Of a DNA stretch of 64,000 nt, positions 1 to 11,340 are shown piece by piece. The stretch comes from Marisa cornuarietis. Its lineage: Eukaryota; Mollusca; Gastropoda; Architaenioglossa; Ampullariidae. Below the pieces are notes generated by a model. That model made no database searches and was not told the DNA's origin. It was given only the letters and a program-made list of their open reading frames with translations. The position numbers were made by a program, and so were the translations under genes. Where the stretch lies: NCBI GenBank assembly GCA_004794655.1, contig SMMW01000046.1:7675501-7739500 (forward strand). Reading direction: 5' to 3'. The stretch's first letter is position 1. The number at the start of each line of letters is the position of its first letter.

Positions 1-240
1 TCTTTCTTTTTTCTTATTATTTCTTTATTCTTTTTCTGTTTTCTTTTCTTCTCGTTCTTTCTCGTCTTTCTTTCTTTTTCTTTTTAACCTTTTCTCCCTT
101 TTTTTTCTACCTTTTTCTTGTTTTTCTTGTTATCTTTTTAATTTCGTTCTTTTTCTCTGGTTCTTCTTCTTGTTGTTCTTGTTCTTGTTCTCCTCCTCTT
201 CTTCTTCCTCTTTCTTCTTGTATGTACTTTTTTCCTCCAC
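1..240. repeat. Polypyrimidine low-complexity tract
   Basis: About 240 bases are almost only C and T on the + strand, with runs of TTTCT, TTCTTG and CTTCTT. It is low-complexity sequence with no coding potential and begins outside the window. Confidence 0.85.
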
Positions 241-1084
241 TTCTATCCCAATGTCAGTTCCGGCTGAGAGATGATTGATCTTAACTTCCAGATCCTCTCA
301 TTGGCACCTCTAAAGCTTGATGTAGAGTAGAACTGCTGTTGGCTTCACAATGTCTCTAAATATATTCAGCAAGAAAACAACTTCTGAAGAGAGCTGTTTC
401 GCAGTTTCGTCAACGAGACCACGAGCATATTTGATGACGGCGCCAGCTTCAGTTTTTTGGCTTCCGGTTCGATACCTGTGTGGCGCAGGGGCAGCGTACT
501 TTTACCCCAGCTGACAGCCGTGGAGTGGGTGCCTGACTACTTAGAGGGTTCGGAAAGATGAGGCAGCGACGTAGAAGCCCTCACAAAGAATGCTGGCTCC
601 GAGACGAGGCAAGGGGGGAGGGTGCTATAACACCTCATCCTCCTCCAACCCTAATTTTCACGGAACTACCTTGACTTTATGTCACGGGCTGGCTGCATCC
701 ATACTGAGCACTAAGGTGACCCAAACTCCAGGTCAAAACCACCTGGCCAGTGAAAAAGCACGCGAAAGAAGCTTATTTTTAGGCGGCGCTTTGTGAACAC
801 ATCTGTTGATTCCCGATGCACGTTTATTAGCTTCGCATCACATTGCATCGCAAGCACAGTTCACTGCCTCTCTAAACACGGTTAAAAAGTTTACCTTCCC
901 TACCACCTTCAATCAGCATTGGTACAATGAAAGTAATTAACGTTTATTCCAGATGTTACATTCCGTGCATAATAAAATAGGTATCGCTTCATGGCTGCAA
1001 ACTGTGAACCAGTCACGGTGTCTCGCGTCCCATGTTACCTCCCTTTATCAATCATATATTCATCCAATGGTGTTCTGATTCTGA
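241..1084. other. Intergenic, nothing recognised
   Basis: Mixed-composition sequence with only short open frames. The stretch around 470-560 (tggcgcaggggcagcgta) has a faint tRNA-like look, but I could not define a SINE there. Confidence 0.5.
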
Positions 1085-1265
1085 TTCCCTCCTTCTCTTT
1101 CCCTGGGGCGTAGTAATGCAGGAAGAGTAAGTCGTGTCCCTAGCGGGGGAACTAATGGAAAAGCGTCTTGTTCTTGTAGTTAAAATGAGATGCTCAGACC
1201 CCGAGGACATTACTTCATGTTTCTTTACCCCAGGGTATCTTTGCCACCGCTTTATTACTACGACT
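1085..1265 (-). repeat. Dispersed repeat family R1, copy 1 (minus)
   Basis: Read on the - strand this copy has the order AAGCGGTGGCAAAGAT, CCCTGGGGTAAAGAAAC, CGGGGTCTGA, AACAAGACGCTTTTCC, then tacgccccaggg. The same blocks in the same order occur at 11,155 and in part at 27,725 and 33,900. It is a dispersed repeat of about 180 bp, origin unknown. Confidence 0.8.
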
Positions 1266-2161
1266 CCAGCAGTAAAACAACATCTATAAGGTCAGGGAAC
1301 AGCTTTATAACTTTGGAAAAAAAATCCTTAAATTCTCCATGGTGCCAATTGGCAACCCTTTCATCTCGCTTCATACCTGCGTTCCCTGTTGGTGTAATAA
1401 AACAGGACTAGACACTAAGCTCAAATCTAAATATATAAACACATGAATGTATTCAAACTATGCCCACTATGCCCTTTTAAGGGCATATTTCAACACTCTA
1501 GTACACACTTCAGCATATAATGTAAGGATTGTCCTTTCGGTAATGATGATGATGATGATTATTAAGATGTCTGATTCTAAATAAATAGCATGAGTGGTGG
1601 ATGGGGATAGCACTCTTGACGAGTCTGTTGTAAGGAAATTTTACTTTTTATCGGCTTGAAGGGGTGGAAGGATTGTTATCGAGCGCATGGTTAGTAGCAT
1701 CTTTTTTATAATTTATGCATAGCGGACAACGTTGACTAACGATCGCCGTTTGATTGTACCTGAGCGGTAAATCATACCCTTGTGGCAGACGAATATTTGC
1801 TGCAACAAAGCTGTTTCCCCTTTACGCCACTGACAAAATAGAAAATTATTTTAGTTCACGTTTTCCATGGCGATAGCGATAAATCAATCACCAGCTTATT
1901 CAAAAGTGTCGAGGAATGGATTTTTAAGAACTTGTCGGGAGTGACCCGTTCTAATGAGTGTAAAATTCTATAGACTATCTTTCTTCTCGAGATGTGAGCC
2001 TACAAATATCACCATCTACCTGATGAAAGTCGAAAGCATGACTTCATAATTTGCCTGATTAAATTTTTCCCCAGCTGTCTCATTGGCTAAGGCATTGACA
2101 ACAACAAAAGTAATCATGAACTATCCTGACGTCTGAGTTGTTACCCTTTCTCTTTGTATGA
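1266..2161. other. Intergenic, nothing recognised
   Basis: Unique-looking AT-leaning sequence. It contains a short hairpin at 1469-1486 (arms ATGCCCTT/AAGGGCAT) and a small GAT run near 1,542. No coding or RNA gene is supported. Confidence 0.5.
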
Positions 2162-2163
2162 TA

Positions 2164-2444
2164 CAGTAAAACCTCAACATACGAGTGAACCAATATACCA
2201 GTAAATCGAGATACGAGCCACAAATTCGTGGAAATTTTGTTACTTACGAGCGGAAATTTGATATACGAGGTCGAGTCATTTATAGACCGCTATATTATAC
2301 CGTATTTACATATAATTGTGTTGTGGGAGGGTTGGAAATTTATTTTATATTGGAAAAATAGTTTTAATATACGGGGGTAGGTGGGGGGTTTACATACAAG
2401 CTCGGTTGTGGAACGGATTAAACTCGTATGTAAAGGTACTACTG
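2164..2444. mobile_element. Pogo/Tc1-like MITE with TA target duplication
   Basis: The left end reads CAGTAAAACCTCAACATACG and the right end, reversed, CAGTAGTACCTTTACATACG; both then continue AGT. A TA dinucleotide flanks each side (2162-2163 and 2445-2446), as expected for the Tc1/mariner/pogo superfamily. The subterminal region repeats degenerate ATACGAG blocks. At 281 bp it has no transposase and is non-autonomous. Confidence 0.85.
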
Positions 2445-2869
2445 TACTTCTATGCGGAAAAGGGTGAGTCACTTAGATTTGGGAAAATAGTATCAAGCGC
2501 TGAGTTTTACATAATTTTACCTAATTATTACAAACACTTTACCAATTATTTAAGGATAAATCAAATCTTTATGTTTTCTGTGATTACAGCACTGTTTTTT
2601 AAATTTTGTTTTGAAGAGAGATTGATTTTTTTGGGGGGGAAGGTGTTGCTATGATGACCTATTTTTTGTTTGGATTTTTTTTCCTTTCCTTTTTTTTATC
2701 TTTTACTCTTTAATACTGTTAATGAGTTTTAGAAAGTTGTGTCGCTTCTCTACGAATCATCCCGTGTCTGCATTATTCAGCTGTGAATCTTTCATAAAGA
2801 GCTTTTGTTACGCTGATGAGTTAGTTATTGTTGAATGATTTTATCTAGTTCATGACCAATCTGTCGGCT

Positions 2870-3100
2870 GCAACATATTACGACACAGACATTATAATAT
2901 TTACTTTATGTAAAACAAAATTGCTGCTAGGCAAGCGGGCTTATTAGTGAAAATGCCAAATGGTGTCACAATAGCAAACCATTTAATATACAAAGCCATG
3001 TGAAGTGTGCATGATTATGTCAAACACGTAGTCTGAATTATTCAGCTGCCTACTGTGGCTCTTCTTTCAAAAAGAGCTTTTGTTCCACTCAATAGCTATA
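2870..3100 (+). repeat. Direct repeat A, copy 1
   Basis: The block from aacatattacgacacagac through cattataatatttacttt and aaagccatgtg to gattatgtcaaacacgta recurs at 4,532-4,710 in the same orientation with small indels. Within this copy the segment ending aaagagcttttgtt is itself a near repeat of 2,765-2,815. Confidence 0.85.
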
Positions 3101-3984
3101 GTTTACTTACAATTGCGTCTATAACAGCATTGAGGGGCTCAAGTAGGCCTGCCATTTTGTGTTATCTATTGATATCACTGGACCGTCAAGGTTGAGAGCT
3201 GTCAGTCTCCTGTGTGGAAGCCATAAAAGCGCAAGCCTTCTGGATTTGGAGATCACGGAGTAAAATTTGGATCCAAACCACGCTGATGAAATGTTGAATG
3301 CGAATTGGAAAATGCTGGTGTGACAAAGAAGAAGGTTACAAACAGTAACATAAAATTTCATTGTAGCTATTGCATCGCTATGGAAGAAGTCGTTGGGAAA
3401 ATTTGTGTGAAAAATATAAAAATGCTGTTGCAAAACTGACTGAAACTCCTTATGTGCCACTTGCTTTGAGACCGGGTTTACTAGAATTTTTGCAGATGAT
3501 CGCAAACAAACAAATCCAGTGCTCCCTGTGCACCCTGCTTTCTCAAAGATGCAGCAAAGACACAAGTATGTTTACATCTTTCCCGTAAACTATGCCCTTC
3601 CACAAATTGAAGTCTTTTCACGCTTCTTACAGACTACGAGTTATAAATCATGGTCTCGCTGGACAGTCGACAAAGTTGTTAAGATTATTATCAAAGCATC
3701 ACTCGAATTTTTTTCTGTTGAATGAGTCTTCCGCAAAGCTCTTAACACTGGCGTCGCTTTTCTGATGTAAATGGTTCACCTACGTCACGCATAAGTCCGT
3801 TTTCTTTCTCGAGAGAGTTCGCAAACATGGTGGGCTTCACGAGTCTAGCCGTAGCGATTTTTAAGATGCGATTGGAAGTAAACGGTTTATTTGCAACATG
3901 AAAGTTTGATCGGTCATGATTCAAAGCGTAAGTCTCCCCTTTAACCTCAGCTTACAATTTCCCTTGCTTTTCCCTTTAAACTCC

Positions 3985-4510
3985 ATTTGTACACATCATC
4001 CTTATCAGTGAACAATAAAAATGCAAAAGCGACAGTTGTGCGCAGTAGGAACACACACACACAGCAGACTTGCTTAGATTCTTATCCTCCAACAGAAACA
4101 TCACCCAACTGCGGGCACAGCAGTCTGCTGTCACAGTGTCAGAGTCAGCTAAAGACATCAAACGACCCCCTGTCATTAGGAAAGTAATTTTGTGCATGAG
4201 ATCACCATCGTTAGGAATCAAAATACTTGTGCTTGTACCTACCTGTGCATTTCTATCTCGCCATTCCCTTCCCTACCACTCCAACCCTCCCGCTCATTAA
4301 ATACAACGTGACAGTTAATATTGAGTCCAGCAAACGAAAGGACACATGTTGGGTTGTTTTGGGTCTTTTTTTTTCATTTGGTAGGAAACTCTTATTGTAC
4401 TAAACGTGACTAAAATTCCGAAACTGAGGACTCAGGTGAAACGCACACGCACAATGCACTATTCACTTGTCTCTTCCTCGGATGTTTGGTCTGAAACGTG
4501 TAGTACGGTT
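3985..4510 (+). repeat. Direct repeat B, copy 1
   Basis: Blocks tgaacaataaaaatgcaaa, agacttgcttagattcttat, cctccaacagaaaca and tgtcattaggaaagtaat recur in order at 5,440-5,890. With repeat A it marks an old tandem duplication of about 1.4-1.7 kb that has diverged by substitutions and indels. Confidence 0.85.
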
Positions 4511-4531
4511 TTAAATCCCTAGAATATATAA

Positions 4532-4710
4532 ATATTATAACATATTACGACACAAACATTATAATATTTACTTTATGTAAAACAAATTTGCTGTTAAGCC
4601 TATTAGTGAATGTGCCACATGGAGTCATAATAGCAAATAATTTAATATATAAAGCCATGTGTAGGGTATGTGATTATGTCAAATACGTATTCTGATGTTT
4701 CTCATCACCT
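4532..4710 (+). repeat. Direct repeat A, copy 2
   Basis: Second copy of the block at 2,870-3,100, about 1.65 kb downstream. It shares cattataatatttacttta, tgtaaaacaaa, tttaatata and aaagccatgtg, and is shortened by deletions. Confidence 0.85.
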
Positions 4711-5439
4711 TTTACTATATTTTTTGTGACTTCACTGTACAGAAAGTTAAAGCATTTTTTTGCTTTTCATCAAAAGACTGAATTTGTTTTAAAATAAGAG
4801 ATGGTCTTTCCTGGTCCATCTCTCCCTCTCCTAAACACCTCCGCCTCCCCCCTCCTTTTCCTCCTCCTCCTCCTTCTTCTTCTTCTTCTTCTTCTTCATC
4901 ACCTTCAACAACAAAAATATCATCGTCAACAACAAAACAAAATAAAAATCGTCTTTTTCTTTGACTAACCTGATGTCAGTGGGTTTTTCGCCTTACTGCA
5001 CATGGCGATAGCTGTCGGATGTGTTCTAGAAAGAGAATTTATTGAGGCAGATTTGGAGGTGACTGGGATGAGGTCAGACCAGTCATCTAAAACCATTATT
5101 GCACTTCTGTATACCTTTAAAAATTATTCACATTTTAAATAAATATCTGATATATATCCTTTGACAAAGGATCTTGCCCGGTGTTTTGGCTGTGGATCTT
5201 GGATGTCCCCAATTAGTTACCCACACGTCCAACCCAAGCTTATGACGAAGACAGACATAAGAGTAAGCGACAAACACACAGCTGACCAAGCAAGTGTTGT
5301 CTCGTTATTTCAAACGAATATGTCTGCTAAATGTAACTTGAATAGATTTAAAATCAACGTCTTTCTGCCTGTTTTTGCACTGTAGGGAGGTCAAACGGAT
5401 TGCACCAAAGTTAAAACCCATGTCTACGCGTTCTCCTTG

Positions 5440-5890
5440 TAAATGAACAATAAAAATGCAAATGTGACAGTTGTTCACGATGCACAGAACAATACCAACA
5501 CACAGTAGACTTGCTTAGATTCTTATCCTCCAACAGAAACACCACACAGCTACGGGCACAGCAGTCAACTGTCACGGAATCAGACTGGGCTAAATGACTA
5601 CCCGCTGTCATTAGGAAAGTAATGTTTAGGTCTCGGAACTAAAATAGTTGTTCTTTGCTGTGCATTTCTATCTTCCCCTTCCCTAACAGTACCCCTCCCC
5701 GCCAATTAAATACATGTGACAATCAATAATGGAGGCTATTTTAATTGCTTGAAATGAGTCCGGAGAACGAAGTGACACCTGTATTTTTGTCAAAACAAAG
5801 CATGAGTTGGTCGGGGTTATTTTTCATCTGGAAAAGATAATGATCCCTTTTGTACGCGGTGTGACCAGTCTTCTGAAACTTATGACTAAT
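5440..5890 (+). repeat. Direct repeat B, copy 2
   Basis: Second copy of the block at 3,985-4,510. Colinearity continues past the core: tgagtccggagaacgaagtgacac here corresponds to tgagtccagcaaacgaaaggacac near 4,322. Confidence 0.85.
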
Positions 5891-6010
5891 ATGAAATAAA
5901 GTCTCTCTCTCTTTCGCTCTCTCTCTCTCTCACACACACACAGACACACACTCTTTTGTCTTTGTATCTTTGTGCACACGCACACACACATTTATGTCTG
6001 AATCTTTGTG

Positions 6011-6011
<1 letters not shown>

Positions 6012-6062
<51 letters not shown>
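6012..6062. repeat. (CA)n microsatellite
   Basis: About 25 uninterrupted CA units follow shorter CT and CA runs from 5,905. Open reading frames across it are simply poly-HT or poly-CV. Confidence 0.95.
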
Positions 6063-6065
<3 letters not shown>

Positions 6066-7770
6066 CCCCTGGACTATCCACGGTCGACAAGATTGGTCTT
6101 TAACGCCCAGTTTGGTTTTTGAATCTGTGGACCGAGCTTTGTACTGTGTCTCCAAATGTAAGCGAACAACTTCCATCTTTCTTGTGATACATAGATAGTA
6201 ACATGACCTTGTACGCACAGAGTGTCAAACTCATGACGTCACGATTGCCACGGAGACGTCCTATAATCACTTATCCTGCAATTTCAGGGCTCTCGTTGCC
6301 TGAAGCCTTGACAACGTAAATACAATATCTTAACGTCTGTCTTCTCGACATCTTTCTCAACACGGTGATGTCTTACTTTTCACCACTCCTCGCGCACCTT
6401 TTCTCAACTTAATTTAAACATTTAAACAATGTTCAAAGCACAAACGAAACTGATGGAAACGCTGTGTTAACTAACCTCCTATTTTTAAATCAAACACTAA
6501 AAACGCAAGTACAGAACAGTTTCTTTCAGATCATTTTGATTTCAAAACAGCTGTCAAGACTAAATAACAATCAGGGTTTCTTTTTCCAGGTGGCAAGCCA
6601 GAAAACGACAGTTTTTGGAGCCGTTCGGTGGCATTCGGCAGAAAACAGGTGAGGAGTCTGTTAAACCAGCTGAAGTTGCAAGTTCGTCGACCTACAGCTG
6701 CATGATGCTCGTCTCCTGTCGCTCTCACGACCATATCGGAGACTAGCAGGCGGCCTCCTGTTTGCCTGACATGCTTCTGCCACACACACACACACACATG
6801 AGAAAATGTGTTCTTGTTGGGTGACCACAAATTATAAGCTTATATTTTTAGCACTTCCAGACATTCTCGCTCATTCTATTTGCGGCTCGTGTGCCTTGCA
6901 AACCTGCGGGGACACGACCTGGCAAGGAAACGTGCATTGCTGGTGCGCCGCCACCTGCACCACGGAACTCTAAGGACAAGCTGGCTCCACTCTTTAGTCT
7001 TTCCATAGGACAATAAACAAGCTCACTACGTTCCGAGCACTAACGAAACACCGACTCCCTCCCCCCCCCGACCTTACCCTCCCTCCACAGTCCTGTCAAT
7101 GGTGGTTTGATTATTTTTTTTTTTTTAAGAAAGTTTGGGGTTGTGAGTTGAGCATCCCAAATAATCCCAAACCACACACCATCGTGCCTGTGCAGTGTGC
7201 CTTCCTAGCAGAGCTCGTGATTGTTTTTAACCAGCTCGACGTTTACTCCACTCTAGGGAAAGTCTGTTCAGGTCATGTGATTTCGCTTTGACCCTATCAA
7301 AAGCTGCGATGGTCGCGAGCAAAGGGGGCTAAAGCGGTACGCTGGTTCGAGAGCAGTGCGCGCGCCCTTACACCAGAACTCCCGATGCTATCGCGGGGTG
7401 GCGGAGCTGTCTGCATTAGGACACCCGAACTGGAGCCCATTTAGCACCCGCTTAGACGCGCTGATGGTTGAAGATGAGCACTTCTTCACAGCGCAGGGGC
7501 CTCTGGTCGGATCCGATGGCACATGAGTCGCTGTCGCGACGCGCACCTGGCTGATTAGCTTATCTCGTGCTGATGAAGCTGGCTGGAGTATGGAGCATCC
7601 GGACCCTTTTAAGTCAGTCGGTCTGCTTCGGTGACGTGTGTCCATGTACAGCAACGTTTTTCAGCCGCGTACTTCCATAAATAGCTCATGCATTCACACC
7701 AGCATGTATTTTTCCATACCTGCCTACCTTTGTACCTGCCTAAATGCCTAAGTACGCACTACAATGTAAA

Positions 7771-7805
7771 ACTCACTCACTCACTCACTCACTCACTCAC
7801 TCACT
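7771..7805. repeat. (ACTC)n microsatellite
   Basis: Eight or nine tandem ACTC units, uninterrupted. Confidence 0.95.
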
Positions 7806-7990
7806 CGTTTAGTACAATATGCCGATCATCAACTTCCCGGCTCGCTTAAGTGGCTGTAGAGTTACTGGCCTCACAGTTTCTGTCACTCTCGCTAATCTCT
7901 ACCGTCACTTTCTCTTTTTTTCGGGTTCCTCTCGTGCGCGTTTCCCTTTGTTGACATTAGTGGAATTCCGTTTTCCTGTTCCCGCTCCTT

Positions 7991-9463
7991 CTAGTCCTTG
8001 GAATCTTTCGCACGTAGTCGGTTGGTGACTTCTACCAGCCGCCTTCGTGTGGCCTCAGACGACCATAAGGTCTCCATGGCTTCGGCCGTCTGATTGTAGA
8101 AGAAGCCGGACCAGGCGCCGGACGGGAATGCCCGTATGACGGTCGGCAGGAAGGCCCGGTACAGCACGCGAAGGCCGTGCTGCGCCACGCTGCTCTGCAG
8201 GCAGTCCCAGAAGCCCCTGTACTTGCGACTCGTGACGTCAGCTTGCAGGCGACTTTTGATGACGTCGAAGGGCGTCAGCAGGCCCCATGACATGCTGCCA
8301 GCGATGCCGCCGGCCACGAAGCTGTGGTGTCAGAAATAATAGGCTTTTGACAAGTGCTTTAGCGACCAGCATGTTCGGCTGCTTAGAAACACGGTCATAT
8401 CAAGAAAATCAAACAAGCCTACAGAAATTCCGCGCTTTTGCTCAGCACACGTTTACAGCCTGAATGTGTTTTAGTGTTAAAATATGTCATTATAGAACAC
8501 ATAGTGGTCTATGTTCAAATATATATATATATAGTTGTTTTCAAATCTGTTTCATACGTACCCGTAAAAATGCATATTAGTGTATATTTCAACACATATT
8601 CAGGTATGAGAAAGGATATGCCCTTTTGGAAGCGGAAATATGTTCAGAACTATAGAAAAATTAGGATCGGTTCAGGCATCCACACAGGTGCTTGACACAA
8701 ACATAAAATGAGATGTTTTCTGCTGCTGGTGAACTCGCAGGCGCCTGTTCCTGCATCATTTACCCATTCAGTATCCCCCTTCGCTCATCATTCCCAAGGC
8801 GTGCACACGAGAATATGATCCGTAACGTAGTCGGCAGCCAAAACGTTTCTCCTCACCCCGTGTACACCCCGTAAGGATCGTGAGTTTTCCTGCTGGCGAT
8901 GAGGTGTTCCAGATGCTGGAAGAACAAGAGGTAGAGGCCGTAACCTGGCAGGTCGCGGGCTGCCATGGCCCCCAGCCCCCTGTACAGACCGCGCCACCCA
9001 CGGTACCGGAGCACCTCTTCTGTACACTCCAACGGTCCAATGAAGTAGCGAGTTTTGTGTGTCCCACCTGAAAGAGAGAGAGAGAAAAAAAAGATGTTCC
9101 AGACTTCAGCTCATGATCTGACAAAGCGAAGCCTAGCAGCCAACCGACCAGTCTTACTAAAAGAACGAAGAAGCATATTGTCCGAGGGAGAGAGGGGGAG
9201 AGAACACAGTGTTGGAACTCACGTCCGACAGGGATGTTGCTCTGAAGCATAATCTTGATGACGTCACTGGGACAGGAGACCACCAGCTGGGCGGCGCCAC
9301 CGATACATCCGGCGAGGAAGATGGCGGAGTGGGTGACGTGAGTGACGCGCTGTGTGTTGCCTTGGATGGCGTGCAGTGTGGAGCAGTACACCCCAAACAG
9401 AAAGGAGTTGCTGACAAAGCTTGTGGCCAGCGGAAACGACAGCCCACGGAACAAACCATATGC
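7991..9463 (-). CDS. Mitochondrial carrier, SLC25A45/47/48-like, 5' part not found
   Basis: Three exons read 5' to 3' on the - strand: 9463-9223, 9067-8857 and 8321-7991 (stop TAG at 7993-7991). They join in phase through GT-AG introns to give 783 nt (260 residues plus stop). The first exon encodes the end of carrier repeat 1 (AYGLFRGLSFPLATSF) and the start of repeat 2, with LAGCIGGAAQ and the signature PSDVIKIMLQ (PxDxxK). The second gives GWRGLYRGLGAMAARDLPGY. The third gives the repeat-3 signature GIAGSMSWG...TPFDVIKSRLQ and RAFPSGAWSGFFYN. Family members are six-helix inner-membrane transporters of about 300 residues. About 40-50 N-terminal residues, including helix 1 and the first PxDxxK, are missing. 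I searched the - strand from 9,464 to 14,885 for a PLDTVK-type exon and found none. The substrate cannot be assigned from sequence. It could be a 5'-truncated copy, but the three exons carry no disabling mutation. Confidence 0.88.
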
Positions 9464-10690
9464 CTGCGGAAATGAGCTGCCGGTCGGTCGTGCAGCTAAC
9501 AGTTGCTTACTTTATGTACACATACAGATTATAGAATAATACAGAAAGCGATCGCAACCAATAAAAATGCTGTCACTATTTCCTCTGTCTCCCCCCCCCA
9601 CTCTCTCTCTCTCCCTCTTTCTTATTTTTGCGTGCATTATAGTCTGCCTCCCCACTCCTGCCACTAACCAATAAAAAAGGTTAACAAGTAAATAGATAAT
9701 CCTTTAAAAAAGTTTTAAAATCTCTTAAAATCTCCTAGATAAGCACGTTTTAAAATTCTTATTTTGGTCGTTTATGCTATTTGCTTTTATTTTCAGTGTA
9801 TGGATTAGTGATTTAGCAGTTAAAGAGAATGTGCATTGTGCTCCAATGTTTTCCAGCTTGCTATTTTTGGACAACAACAACATCATTATTGTTATCATCG
9901 CTGTTGTCGACATTATCAAAGTCATCACAAGGTCAGGTTTGCTCACATTTTAATTCCCTTGAAATAGTTCTTGTGTACATCAAGCTGCGTTTTCCTCTAT
10001 ACTTCATACATTTTTCATTCGGGGCGGGAAGGTTTACCTTAAACCCACCCTCCCACCCTTTTTTATTATTATCAACAGGTGCAGCAACAAAAATGGTTTC
10101 GCCTCACTGTAAACATCGTCTGTGATTGACTTCAGTTTGTGAGAACATGTGTACTTGAAAATATTGCAAATTCATGTGCACGAGGAAAATAGCCATCGTC
10201 TTACCCCACCCTGGCGTCTCAGCGTTTCTAGCACGTTCCGCACACCCGGTGCCTTCTTATAAAGATCCAGGTGTAGCCTTACCTGAAACAATGGGACCTG
10301 TCAGACATGCTCTCTTCCTCAAATCATGTACCCGTTTCTGCCAGAGTTGCCATTCCAGCGTGGTATTAACTGGCCAGGAAGGGGGAGGGGCGTGTGCATA
10401 CTCAGCCAAGCAAATACCTTCAAAAATAATCTCTAGAAAATCTCACGTATTTTACCCCAAAGACTTAGCCCCTCTAATCATTGTCACATGTTACATGTCA
10501 CCGCAGCACTCTGTGAGTTCTAAAGTTAGGGAGACGAAGGACAAAAAATGTGTTTAACAGAGTTCGGATGAGAAGGAGGATGGGAGGATGAAGCGATGAA
10601 ATGCAGTGCTTATTATTAGGACGTTGGTGCGTCGCGCAGAACCATCGTCCTCTGCAGTGATGGGAGGAATTTTTGTGAAAATGTGGTCAA
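9464..10690. other. Region upstream of the carrier, no 5' exon found
   Basis: This is where the missing 5' carrier exon would be expected. A donor-like cttacctg on the + strand (CAG|gtaag on the minus) lies near 10,280, but the adjoining sequence reads as no carrier motif in any frame. The rest is AT-leaning unique sequence. Confidence 0.45.
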
Positions 10691-11095
10691 AAGTCGCGTT
10701 TTTACGGTCAGTAGGTAACGGACATTCGTCAAAGAATAACAGCAGCGATGGTAACAATGGCGAGAGTGAACACGATCTGGAACAGCAATCACATGTGTAT
10801 AAGCTTCGAAACCCAATTCAAGCTATACAGGTCCACGGTCGTTCCCGTCATGCTGCACGGCTGCGAAACGTAGACCCTGTTAAGTGAAACGGAGAAGACG
10901 ATTCGGCCATTCGAGATGAAATGCTTCTGGAGACTGATCCAATCTCTTACAGGGAACAAAGCACAAAACAAATTTGTTTGCAATGAGGTGGCCGCTCCTG
11001 GTCGTTGCCCAGGAACCTCTGTTCGCCACCATTAAAGCGTCGGTTTGGTTCGGGCTTTTCGCTCAGTATGACGCTACCCAAAAGGGGCCAAAACA
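10690..11095 (+). pseudogene. Non-LTR retrotransposon relic, RT C-terminal part
   Basis: Translation from about 10,700 gives VTDIRQRITAAMVTMARVNT, then IW, FKLYRSTVVPVMLHGCET, a TAG in place of the usual W, then TLLSETEKTIRPFEMKCFWR. After a frameshift it continues QEPLFATIKASVWFGLFAQY. These match in order the end of many LINE-type ORF2 proteins (ILLYGCETWTL, FENKC, WFGHV). A stop and at least one frameshift make it a dead fragment. I cannot assign the clade. Confidence 0.85.
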
Positions 11096-11154
11096 GTCTT
11101 GATTTCGAGGTTATAACGAACTCTCCAGACCTAGTAGATGATGCTTTAACCCTG

Positions 11155-11340
11155 GAGCCTTAGTTATAAAGCGGTGGCAAATGTGCCCTGGGGTAAAGAA
11201 ACGTGAAGTGGTGTCCACGGGGTCTGACTATTGCTTTATAACTTCGGAAACAAGACGCTTTTCCTTGAGTTCCCCACTTTGCCTCAGGGCAACGACTTGC
11301 CCTCGCGTCATAACTACGGCCCCAGAAGAAAGGGAGGTGA
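11155..11340 (+). repeat. Dispersed repeat family R1, copy 2 (plus)
   Basis: Contains ttataaagcggtggcaaatg, ccctggggtaaagaaacg, cggggtctga, aacaagacgcttttcc and aactacggccccag in the order seen at 1,085-1,265 on the other strand. It begins right after the LINE relic, so it could be the relic's 3' tail or a separate insertion. Confidence 0.8.

Larger units (their letters stand above)
5891..7990. other. Intergenic with simple repeats
   Basis: Contains CT, CA and ACTC simple repeats and otherwise unique sequence. It lies 3' of the - strand carrier gene and may include its 3' UTR, but I saw no AATAAA on the - strand close to the stop. A CpG-rich stretch at about 7,310-7,660 has open frames that I cannot assign to any family. 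Confidence 0.5.

Noticed and set aside
1469..1486. Short hairpin ATGCCCTT/AAGGGCAT
   Set aside because: Only 8-bp arms with no context; expected by chance.
3119..3565. 148-codon open frame on the minus strand
   Set aside because: No recognisable family, no splice context, and it lies between decayed duplicated repeats.
5886..6218. Open frames rich in CV/HT/RE residues
   Set aside because: Produced by CA and CT microsatellites; the same artefact recurs at 31.1-31.4, 46.0-46.3 and 54.2-54.5 kb.
10240..10380. Missing first exon of the carrier at the CAG|gtaag-like donor near 10,280 (minus)
   Set aside because: None of the three frames upstream of the donor gives carrier helix 1 or a PxDxxK motif.
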